NCBI RefSeq assembly: GCF_040412425.1
Contig: NC_089741.1
Location: 41,920,538 to 41,984,537 of the forward strand
Direction of reading: 5' to 3'
Source: Macrobrachium rosenbergii
Lineage: Eukaryota; Arthropoda; Malacostraca; Decapoda; Palaemonidae
DNA: 64,000 bases
This document shows, one piece after another, positions 12,801 through 24,800 of the stretch. Numbering within the stretch: position 1 is the first letter of the stretch; each line of letters opens with the position of its first letter. Both the position numbers and the translations under genes were made by a program. The notes under the pieces are model-generated. The model saw only the letters and a program-made list of their open reading frames with translations, did no database searches and was not told where the DNA came from.

Positions 12801-15800
12801 GGCTGCCAAGGATCGTGCACGGGCACGAATCCTTAAGGATTGCTTCTCTTCCCCCGATTCCTCCTCCCCGCGTCGGGAATGGAAATCTCGGGATTCTCGC
12901 CCTTTGAAGAGAAGCTTCAAAGAAGGGGACGCCCACGCCCCTTTTTTGACGCCACGTCCCTTTTCTCGTGGCGCTCTTCGCTCTTCTCCGGAGGATTTTG
13001 ACGCCATCCCACCGCAGAAGAGGACCAGGGCGTCATCGGACGATGACGCTTTTGAGCGCCCCGCTCGCTCCAGAAAGAAGGCTGTTGCTTCCCCTGTGAG
13101 AAGCAAGAAGCGTCCCCTCGCCCCTCTTCTTCTCATAGGATCAGTCCTTCTCCTGAAGTAGAATCTTCTCCTACTCGTAAGCTGCTCCTTGGCATGCAGG
13201 AGCAATTGGCTTCTTTAATGGCCCAGAAGGAGACCGTCACGTGTCGTCGTCGTCTTAAAGGATTCCCGGCTGCCGATCAAGAGGTCTAAACCTTCCCCTT
13301 CTCCTTCTCCTCGCTCGTCGCCGTCTCATGCTTCGCCGCTAGAAGTCCTGTTGCTCAGCGTTTTACTGGTCTTGGCAGGGATCGCACTTCCGCTTTCTGA
13401 TACGCTTCACGCTGCCAGGCTTGGCGCCCCGCCACGACGACCCTCTTGTTTCGTCATGACCTTCTCACGCTGCCAAGCGTGGACGCTCATGCTGCTAAGC
13501 GTGGCGCTTCTCATGCTGCTAAAGCGTGGCGCTCTCATGCTGCTCGGCAGGACGCCTCCCTTGCTGCTCGACATGACGCCTCCTTGCTGCTCGTCGCGAC
13601 GCCTCCTGGCTGCTCGTCAGGACGCCTCCTTGCAGTTCGTCAAGACGCCTCCCTTGCTGCTCGGCACGACGCCTTTCTTGCTGCGCAGGCATGACGCCTC
13701 GCTGCTCGCGACTCACCAGGACTCTCGTCGGATCGACGTCAAGAAGCTCGTCGGGATTTCGTCAGGAAGGGGAGAACTCCGCTCGTCGTGACTCTCATTT
13801 TGATTCTTCTGCTCGTGACTTTCGTGACTCCTCTCGGACTTCTTCCAAGCAGAAGTCCCTTTTGCATGTTGGTCTGCAAGGACTTCGCCCTTCGGTTCTT
13901 CTCCTGCCCCTTCCGTTGCTCCTGTGGAAGAAGGAGAGCTTTCTTGCGCCGGATCCTGCAGTTGAGGATCAGACATCTTCTTCTTCAGCTTCTGCAGACT
14001 ACCAAGTCTTAACTAGGCTGCTGAAAGACTTGTTTGGGGACAAGTTTCAACCCTCTGCTCTCGCCCTCCCCCTCGCAGCTTACCTCGTCTAAGTCACAAA
14101 AGTCTTCTGGTTTTGTGAAGATGGCTACGTCTCTCTCTCTGAAGAGGGCCTTTAGCAAGGTTCAAGAGTGGATGGACTCCAGGAAGGCTCAGTGCAAGAC
14201 TTCTTTCGCCCTACCTCCATCAAGATTGAGTGGAAAAGCAGGAATTTGGTATGAGACAGGAGAGGAGGTTGGTTGGAGAGTTCCTTCCTCTTCCCAAGGG
14301 GGATTTTGCCAGCCTTGTGGACGCTCCCAGAAGGTCTCTCCTTTCTTCAGCTAAGGTGTCCTGGTCTTTATCTGAGATTGATCACCATCTGAAAGGCCTT
14401 TTCAGGTCCTTAGAAGTTTTTAACTTTTGGACTGGTGCCTGGGAGTCTTGGATTTGCAGGCTCGTAGCCCTGACTCCATTAGCCTGGGAGACTTGTTTAG
14501 TGTCCTATCCTGTATGGACAAGGCGGTTAGGGATGGCTCCAAGAACTGGCTGCCCATTTCTGTGCGGGCCTTTTAAAGAAGAGAGCCATTTACTGCAACT
14601 TCACGGCGAAGTCGGTCTCTCCTACTCAGAAGGCAGAATTGTTGTTCGCTCCGCTTTTAGCCATCTTTTTCCCCAACCCTTAGTCAAGGATATGGCCTCC
14701 ACATTGCAAGAGAAGGCTACTCAGGACCTCCTGGCCCAGTCTTCTAGACGCCCTGCAGCCCCTTCGACTTCTTCCCTTGACAGACTTCCAAGATTCAGAA
14801 GCCCTTTCGTGGAAGATCTTCCTCTAGATCGTCCTTTCGAGGCAGAGGTCCTCAAGAGGTAGAGCCCCTTCTAAGACCAGGGGCAAGAAATGACTCCTTA
14901 AACCTTCAGACACCGGGGGAGCCAGGCTCCTTTCTTTTGCAAAAGCCTGAGAGAGAGAGGGACGGACAGCTGGTCCCTCCAAGTCATCGAAAGGGATACA
15001 AGATCCCATTCCTCGTCTTGCCTCCATTGACTACGATTCCCATAGATCTGTCGCCATCCTATCATCAGGAGAAACAGCAAATTCTCTTTCAACCTGCTCG
15101 ATCAAATGCTCGAGAAGAGAGCTGTGGAGCAAGTCTCGGATTTACAATCCCGGCTTTTACAACAGGCTGTTTCTAGTTCCGAAGCAGTCAGGGGTTGAGA
15201 CCAGTTCTGGACGCCAGCAAGTTGAACCATTTCGTTCTGAAGGAAAAGTTCAAAATGGAGACGTCCCAGTCGGTCATGGAGCCCTAAGACCAGGCGACTG
15301 GATGGTTTTCTCGATCTCCAGGACGCCTATTTTCACGTTCCTATACATCCTCTATCGAGGAAATACCTGAGATTTGTCCTGCGGGGACAGGTATTCCAGT
15401 TCAGGGCCCTTTGCTTCGGGCTCAGCACAGCTCCTATGGTTTTCACGATCTTGATGAGGAATGTTGCAAGATGGCTTCACCTTGGAGGAATAAGAATCTC
15501 CCTTTATTTGGACGATTGGCTCATTCGAGCCTCGTCAATGACAAGGTGTCTGGAGGATCTTCACACGACTTTGACCTTGACGAAGTCCCTGGGACTTCTG
15601 GTGAATTTCGAAAAGTCCCATCTGACCCGACTCAGTCCATCGTTTATCTGGGGATTCAGATGGATTCAGTGGCTTTTCGAGCATTTCCGTCTCAAGAAAG
15701 ACAACTTCAGTGTTTAGAAAAAGTTTCAGCCTTCCTGAGGAAAGAAACATGCTCGGTGAGGGAATGGATGAGTCTGCTGGGGACCATTTCATCACTGGAG

Positions 15801-18800
15801 AAGTTTGTTTCCCTGGGGAGACTGCACCTCAGACCGCTTCAATTCTTCCTTGCAGAGAACTGGCACGACAAGGAGAATCTGGAAGCTTCTCTGAGTATCT
15901 CGCCAAAGGTAAAGAATCACCCGGTGGTGGCTCGATCCTTCGAAGTTGGCAGAAGGCCTTTCTCTTCAACTTCAGAACCCGACCTAGTGTTGTTTTCCGA
16001 CGCGTCCATTTGGGTGGGGAGCAACACTGGGGGAGGAAGAAGTGTCGGGCACCTGGAGAGGGGAACAGGTGTCCTGGCACATAAACCTCAAAGAATTGGG
16101 GCATTCAGTTGGCCCTTCTTTTCTTCGAGGAGCGAGTCTCGAACCGAGTTGTCCAGATCAACTCGGACAACACCACGGCCCTTTCATACCTCAAGAAACA
16201 GGGGGGAACTCACTCTCGGTCCCTGTTCGCCTTAGCAAAGGACATTCTTCTGTGGGCACAGGCCCGAAATATTACGATCCTCACGAGGTTTGTTGCAGGC
16301 GTAGAGAACGTCCGTGCGGATCTTCTAAGTCGGCAGCGACAACTGCTCCCGACCGAATGGATCCTACACCAAGAGGTGTGTCAAGGACTGTGGAAGCTTT
16401 GGGGACGTCCCTTGGTAGATCTCTTCGCAACCTCCAAGACGAAGAGACTTCCTCTTTACTGCTCCCCTGTTCTCGACCCAGGAGCTCTCTCAGTGGACGC
16501 TCTTCTTTGGGATTGGTCGGGATGGGCGTGTATGCCTTTCCTCCGCACAAAATCATCGGAGAAGTCATCAGAAAGTTTGCGTCGTCGGAAGGGACGAGGA
16601 TGACGTTGATCGCCCCATTTTGGCCTTCGAGGAATGGTTCAGAGGTCATGTCCTTCCTAGTAGACTTTCCGAGATCTCTGCCCATGAGAGTCGATCTCAG
16701 ACAACCCCACTTCGAGAGGTACCACAAAAACCTCCCGCTCTGTGTCTGACTGCATTCAGACTATCGAGAAGCTGGCCAGAGCGAGAGGTTTTCTAGACCA
16801 GTGGCGAAAGCTATTGCCAGGCGAGAAGACTCTCTTCCAGCAATTTGTACCAATCGAAGTGGACCGTATTTAGGAGATGGTGTAGAAAGAAGGGCATTTC
16901 CTCCACCACGACCTCTGTGAGCCAGATAGCAGACTTCCTCTTATTTCTGAGGAGTGATGTGAAACTTGCAGTCTCGACTATAAAGGGGTATAGAAGCATG
17001 CTTTCATCTGTTTTTTAGGCATAGAGACTTGGATCTGTCTAACAACAGAGACCTTCACGATCTCTTCAGATCCTTTGAAACCTCAAGGTGCCTCGGCTAA
17101 GGACTCCTTCTTGGAATTTGGATGTTGTGCTTCGGTTCCTCATGTCCAGTTCGTTTTGAGCCTCTTCGTTCTAACGTCATTGAGGAACATTACTAGAAGA
17201 CTATTTTTCTAACCGCTCTAGCAACGGCAAAGAGGGTTAGTGAACTGCAAGCCTTTAGTAGGCATATAGGCTTTAAAGGGCATAACGCAGTTTTGTTCCT
17301 TAAGCCCTTCCTTTTTAGCGAAAAATGAAAGCCCGTCTAACCCTTGGCCCAAGAGTTTTGAAATCAAGGGTATGGCTGAAATCCTTATTCAAGAGCCAGA
17401 GAGAGTCCTTTGCCCTGTTAGGGCTCTCAAAGTCTACTTTAGACAAGACGAAGGAAAGTCGAGGTCCTCAGATAGTTTATGGTGTTCCGTAAAGAGACCG
17501 GACTTACCTATGTCAAAGAATGCTCTGGCTTTCTTTCTGAGAGATACGATTAAAGAAGCCCATTCATCCTGTCAAGACTCTGATTTGAAACTTCTGAAAG
17601 TCAATGCTCACGAGGTGAGGGCGGTTTGCGACTTCAGTGGCTTTTCAGAAAAATATGTCACTCAGCAACATTCTGGGTGCCACATTTTGGCGGAGCAACT
17701 CTGTGTTCGCTTCACACTACCTGAGAGATGTGAAGACGACATATGAGAACTGCTTCTCGCTAGGACCATACGTTTCCATGAGATACTTTCCTGGGGGCAG
17801 GGGATGACACTCATCCTATCCTATAGAAAATGGTTGGATAGTGTTTTTTATGGTTGTTGGGTCGACTGCCTGTGGCGGACTTCCCAATCGTTAGCTTTAG
17901 TTGCGTTATCCTAACTTAGTTAGGCTTGGTCAGGTGGTTGGTTTTTGCTTCGTTTGCCCTCATTGTATGGTCAATATGGTCTTGTCACACTGTGGTCACG
18001 TCCCCGTTGACAGATCATCTAGAACTCACCAGCTATACAGGTCACACCCTTGCTGGAGACTCTAGTTAAGCAGAAGCGGACTTGGGTGACAGTAATCACG
18101 AAGTCAGCTATGCTAACAGGTAAGGAACCAAAATATCTTTCACCTACTTGTAGTGTGTTTTTCCAAATCCTATTCTGTCTGTACCCACCTCCAATGGTGG
18201 TATTCAGCTATATATATATCTGACAGGTAAGTTTCATGAACAAAATGATATTTTAATGATAAAATAAAGTTTGTTCATACTATCTGGCAGATATATATAT
18301 TCATAGTGCCCGCCCACCTCCTCAGGAGACAGTGGCACTAGAAAATCTGAATAGAAAATGGGAATGGTTCTGATACCCGCCTCAAGCGGCGAATGGGTAC
18401 TAACCACCTGATCTCCCACCGCGTGTGTCGTAAGTTTTGAAATTCTGTCGGACTAACAGAGAATACAGCTATATATATATCTGCCAGGTAAGTATGAACA
18501 AACTTTATTTTATCATTAAAATATCATTTTCATGGCTGTTGTTGAAGCAGTTGAAGAGAAATCTCTGTTTTATTGATTTATGATTGTGGCTTGAGTTTTG
18601 TGATCTCTTATTGTGTTTGTGTTTTGAAAGATGTGCCAAGTAATTCTTCTTTACTTCATAAGAATGATCAGTGTAGGTGCTTGGATGTGATTAAGAGTGT
18701 TTATTTGTCAGTTAGGATTAAAAGGATGTCGGTTGTTATTTTCAAATTGACAGGCTAACACAATGTTCAAGTGATTAGGGGAAAAGTACAGAGTGGGGCC

Positions 18801-21800
18801 ATGATGGGTTAGTTACTCTGGATATAAGGAAATCACCCTTACAAGGTTAGGCTGCAAAGTGTTTTAGTAAATGCTTACCAGATTATTCCAATAAGTATGA
18901 AATATGATTTTTATTTCTCTGGACTTGGATGCATGTGATAAGTAATGAAATCCAATAAAGTGAAGTCTTTAAACTTGAGGTGCCAGCGTACTTACCTGAG
19001 ATACAGGAAAAGAAAGTTGGATTCTTGAAAGTATCTACTACATGATTGTCTTCAAATGTTGCTTAAATGAGTCCATAATTATTGTATATGTTAAGTAACA
19101 GCAAGAGTGCTCTTAAGGAAGAATGATAGATAGATATAAGTATGAGGGTAACTTTAGTCAAAGATAACATCTCTTTTCAGTGAGGATGCCACTGAAGGAT
19201 CTTTTCCGGGGCAAGAGTGCCTCCAAGTCCTTCCCGGTGAAGATCCTGACTTTAGATGCTGAGCTGGAATTTAACTTGCCATGGAAAGCAAATGGACGTG
19301 ACCTTTTTGACCTTGTAGGTCGAACAATTGGATTACGGGAGACGTGGTATTTTGGCCTACAGTATGAAGATTCAAAGAATTACATAGCTTGGTTAAAAAT
19401 GGACAAAAGGGTAAGATGTTTGGTGAATTGCGTAATTATAAGGTTATAAGAAAATAACTGTTCTAATTCTAAAAAACACTGGCACCACTAAGTTTTGGGC
19501 CAGATTTTCTTAACCTTATACTTTTAATGACCTGTATGTGACAGAGAAACTGTATATGGATATAGTATATTAACTAATTTATTGTTTATTAATTTCATTA
19601 GAGTACTTACTTTATTTGATTATTTGATTAATATTAAAAGGTTTATCATGTTATTTTGCAGTAACTTGGCAAGATCAACTGTATAATACCAAAGGAATTT
19701 TCTGACCCTTAAGTGTTCAAGAGAGATGTTTGCTTAGGTCCAAATTATAACACCTTGTTTATGAATTGCATGAGTTTCCAGAGTTTTAGTGAAGATCTGT
19801 TTATTAGTCTTCAGAATTTGTTATAATGATTTTGTTCTGTTGTCTGTCATCAGGTTCAAGATCAGGATATTCCAAAGCAGTCACCTGTCCCATTTTGGTT
19901 TTTAGCAAAATTTTATCCCGAAGATGTTAGTGAAGAACTTGTTCAAGAAGTGACACAGCATCTATTCTTTTTACAAGTAAGTACAGTACTGAGATTTTTT
20001 CATGCTTACCCACCTTCTGCTCGCCAGTATTGGTAATGAATGAATGGGATATTCAGATTACTGTGGATACCAGTTATTGCTGTTGTGGTTGCAGGCAAGA
20101 TTGTAATTGGTTGTATTTGGGGAATCCTACAACTTAGTTGCACCTGTGTAGTTAACTCTTAAGTTGATCACATTTTCTGTATTGAATCTGTTGTGGAGTT
20201 ATAAATCATTATCCATATTTTGCCCTTCTTTTTCCATTGTCTTTGTATTTTAGTTTTTCATCTGCAAACGTTAGTTTCTTGCTTTTTTGTTCACAGTTCA
20301 AGTAATGTCATTATTTACAGAATAATTTTCTTTTATATTGATAATCATGATTTAGGATTTCCTAACTTCTAGAGTGCATCAGAAAATTTTTTGTGTAGTT
20401 TGTGATTGTTAAACATTATGGTATATAAGTGGAATATTGCTCAGAGTATATGTTATTTTGTTTGAGGAAAGGGTGGTAGGGTCATGTCTTCCCTATAAAT
20501 TAATGTATGAATAGCATATTTGCATTCAGGAGGAGCCCTGTCTGATTTATAAGGGATGGGTGCATTTCACTAGTCTAGTTATTCCAAGTACTTTTTACTG
20601 TACCTGTTAATGAAGTCTACAGTATTTTTTCTTAGCTTATCTTCTCTTTACACTTTGTAATTAAATTATTTTTGCCAAGGAAGAATAATTCTATCAAGAC
20701 TGAACTGTTCACTCAACAGGTAAAGCAGTCAATTCTCAATATGGACATATATTGTCCCCCAGAAATGTCGGTGCTATTAGCCTCTTATGCAGTCCAAGCA
20801 AAGTTTGGTGATTATGATCAAGCAACTTATCAAGCAGGATCACTTTCCATGGAAGAGCTTCTGCCGCAGCGGGTTATAAGGTAATGTAACACTAGTCTTT
20901 TTAAGTTTTTATTTCACCGGAGTATTTTCTATTGCTTGCCTTTGTGCCTAAATTCATATTCCATTCCATTCCACAGGAGTATTTACAGAAGTTTTTTGGC
21001 ACCCTGGTAATGACAGAATTGCAGTACTTTATTGTAAAGGTAAACATATAATAAATTAATGAAATTAAGGTAGACTAGACATACTTTTGAAATGCATTGG
21101 AGACATATATCGAATATATTGTTTTTCTTGTTTAAAGCCAGTATCAAATGACTCCTGAGATGTGGGAGGAACGTATCAGAATTTGGTATGCTGATCATCG
21201 CGGGATGACAAGGGATGAAGCTGAAATGGAGTACCTTAAGATTTCGCAAGATTTAGGAATGTACGGCGTTAATTATTTTAAAATTACAAACAAGAAACAG
21301 ACAGAACTCTGGCTAGGTAAGTGAAAGTTCAGGTATTCATGAAGTAATATTGCATTGTTGGGGTAGGTTAAAGTCTGATTACCATTGGCAAGAAACCATT
21401 CCAATGTTCAAATATGTGGTTGTGTTATAGTAATTTCATGTACTCTAGCAGTGGAGAGATCTCTTACTTTACATAATGCCGTGGTACCTGAAAAGGTTGA
21501 AGACCCAGTACTGACTTCCAACTTATAGATGAAACAGGGAAAGGGACTTTTTGGTGTCCTTTGTCCCCAAGGATTCATATTTCTGTCCTGATTTACCTGA
21601 CCTCATTTCATATGAACATAGAAGATATTTCAATTGAAGGTCTTTATTTTAGTATGGCTACTACTCCCCAAGTTTTTATCAGGATTCTTACTTGATTGCT
21701 GCATATAGTCTCACGAGATGTATGACTGAGAAGGTACTTTAATGGTTGGCAACTTGAACCTCCCCGTAAAGTTGTGATGAGGGCTGTATATGGGTGAGAA

Positions 21801-24800
21801 GTTAGTGGCAAAACAGATCTATCATTGTATAGTATAACTGGTGCTCTCTTTCCAGCCCCAGTGACCGTGTAACTATCATTACAGACTGCACGAAAAGTAA
21901 GGCAGCTATTTGCTGTAAACTTAAGGATCCAGGTGTTGCATGTGCAGTAATATTGAACTACTGCTATTCTCCTGTCTGTTAGACAAAAGACTATGGTGTC
22001 TGTGATATTTGAAGGGTTTAAATGTGATGTGTTTAAGTGATTGTTGTTATGAAAAAATGTTGTGTACTTAAAAAGACAGTGTTTTTAATTACTTTCATGC
22101 AGACTTATTGGAGTTTTTAGCAGGAAGTAATGTAATCACATTCTTATATCTTTCTGTTCTGATGGAGTTATCACCAAATGTTGTTTGTTAGGGTTTGAAA
22201 AAATATTATTTTTAACACCTAATTTGTTTCTTATTAGGTTTTGAAAAAGTGTCATATTTTTGTATTTTCAGGTGTAACTGCTCTTGGACTGAACGTTTAT
22301 GAAAGTGAGAATAAACTGGAACCTAAGATAAGTTTTCCTTGGTCAGAAATCAGAAATATTAGTGTTGATGATAAAAAATTCACCATCAGGCCCACAGATA
22401 AAACTGCTCCAAATTTTGTATTCTTTTCAAAAAATAGTCGAATGAATAAACTGATTTTAGATCTGAGTATAGGCAACCATGATTTATTTAAGAGAAGAAG
22501 AAAACCAGATTCAATTGAAGTTCAGCAGATGAAGGCAGCAGCTAGAGAGGAAAAATTGAGAAGACAGGTATGTTTTAGAATATTGTTTTTGATAAATATT
22601 TAACCCCCTTCCTGAGTTGCTTGACTTTTTGTGCTTGCAAAATTAGCTGAATGTTTTCCTACTGATGTTACAAGTATTATTTGTAATAGCTGTAATAATT
22701 ATAATACAGTAATTATCACAAGTATTACTGACTGCTTTGTATGACAAACATCACAGTCATTTACTTGATATTATGGAATTTGTGGAGGTATAGCTTTTTT
22801 ATTGTTGTTAGCTCTCTCAAACACTATTCTTCAGTCTGAGATAGACTTCATGAGTCTTCCATAAGTTTCATTATTTAGACATTTATTGCATCATATAGAA
22901 ATGCTATTCTTCAGTCTGAGATAGACTTCATAAGTCTAACATAATTCCCGTTATTTAGACATTTATTGCCTCGTTTAGAAATATCTTTTGAATAACATTC
23001 AATGGTGGGTGTCATGAGAATTTCTATTTGTAGATAGAAAAAGATAAGCTTTCGCGGGAAAAGCAACTGCGAGAAGAAGCTGAGAGACAAAAGGCAGAAC
23101 TTGAGCAGCGTTTACTGCAGTATCAAGAGGAGATGAGAGCGGCAAATGAAGCATTGCGAAGGTGGGCGAGATTTTCTTAAATTAAGATATGTTACTAATT
23201 ATGTGAATTTGAAAATTAAACTTGTATGGAAAGGCTATACATGTTTTAGTTCTCGGTTCATTTCAACATGGTATTATGTTACCTTGCAGTTCATAAACTT
23301 CATGCAAATTGAGCACAGAGTAAAGAGAGAGACACAGACATTGACTAGAATTACATAATTTGATACTTTTTTTAATAGGAAATGAAAATGATTGGCATTT
23401 GTAATTACAGACACCACCCTACTTACAAACTAATTGTGTTCTGGACGGCCGTTTGTATGTTGAAGTTTTTGAAGTTGCTTGCTCTACTTTTCATGCCTAA
23501 AGTACAGTTTGATATAAAACCAATACGGAACTGTGTGCTTTTTCATCCTAAAACACAATACACTGTACTGTATGTACAGAATAGGTGCACAAAATAAAAT
23601 TTGAAAAGGGGAGCACTTAGAGCACAGTTTTAATTTGCGATCCCATTTGTATCTCGGAATGTGTGTAATTTTAATGTTAATGTTTGCAAGTTGAATGTTC
23701 GTAAGTAGGGTGGTGTCTGTATAAAATTTGTAGTCAGTTTAGGGACACATGGAATGATTTACAACTGGCATAGGTTAGCCAGTGTGACAAACTTTTTTGA
23801 AATCTGACCACTGGGCTTATTTGGACAGGGTCTTCCCCAGTTTGCAGTCGTTCAGTTTGACAGCATTGCAGTAAGATAGCCTGAATAGTCCATGAAGGAA
23901 TGTGTAAAATTGTGTGTGCTCTGTGGTCATAGATCTTTATATTGTAGGATAAAACTGTGTATATTTTACAGAGTATTCATGCCAACTTGTCATAAGGTTT
24001 TCAGTTACATTTGCATTTGTTGCAGTGTGAAAAGTGCTTTAGATCATTTGTTGAAGGGTTCAGATAGAGGCAGTTTGAGGCATCCTTAATGATGCAGAAG
24101 TTTTAAACTCCAGATTGCACCTGTTGATTTTATAGCTGAAGATTACCCATACCAGATAAGGATCTGGCAGAAAGTTCCTAAGACACAGAAGAATGAAGAG
24201 AATGTATTTCATGACTAATTCCACACATAGAAAGTGATATAGAGTAAATATGTTTATGACAATGAAAGATGAATTAAGTCTAAATAACAAATGTGTAAAT
24301 ATGTATTTGTGACTTTTCCTTTTAGATCTGAGGAGACAGCAGAACTCCTGGTTGAGAGAAGTGCAGCGTGTGCGAGAATAAACGATGTGTGCTTTCAAAA
24401 GCAACGGAAGCAGAACAGGAATGTCAACGCGCTCATTTGATGTCTGCAAAATCTCAAGAAGAGAAATTAATATTAGAACAGAAGGTATATTGTATACAGT
24501 GTTATTAAACTTTGCTCCTGCTAAGGGATATACATTTTGCAATGCTATGGATGTCTTATTTAGTCTTTATGTTTAAGTTATGGTACTTTTCACATGACAT
24601 TCACAAGGCCTTCCTGTGTAAAGTCCCCATTGGTTACCACATAATTTTTAATATATTTTATATATCAAGTTTGCAAAAGATGCAGTTTAAAATCAAATTT
24701 AAATTTTTTTATTAAAGACAAACTCTTATGTCCAGTCTTTTGAAAGTCACGTGTTTTGACTCGGAGAGATGACTACTCTGCTTGGGAATAATAGTAATAC

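Larger units (their letters stand above)
11847..18530 (+). mobile_element. Full-length DIRS-like tyrosine-recombinase retrotransposon in Merlin intron
   Basis: The element has the canonical DIRS layout: left inverted terminal repeat, gag-like region, RT/RNase H, tyrosine recombinase, internal complementary region, right inverted terminal repeat. The left ITR (11847-12020) is complementary to 18338-18500, with matching blocks such as GGTATCAGAACCATTCCCAT. The internal complementary region at 18206-18280 complements both outer ends: 18206-18248 pairs with 11847-11887, and 18242-18280 pairs perfectly with 18492-18530. That arrangement is the diagnostic used for DIRS circle formation. No target-site duplication is visible, as expected for the class. 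The element has the same orientation as Merlin. Coding regions are broken mostly by one-base homopolymer differences. Confidence 0.92.

Noticed and set aside
12597..13205. 202-codon minus-strand frame
   Set aside because: It is the antisense of the GC-rich DIRS gag-like region; the plus strand carries the DIRS homology.
24060..24542. 160-codon minus-strand frame
   Set aside because: It lies across a Merlin intron and exon, is AT-rich, and has no recognisable domain.
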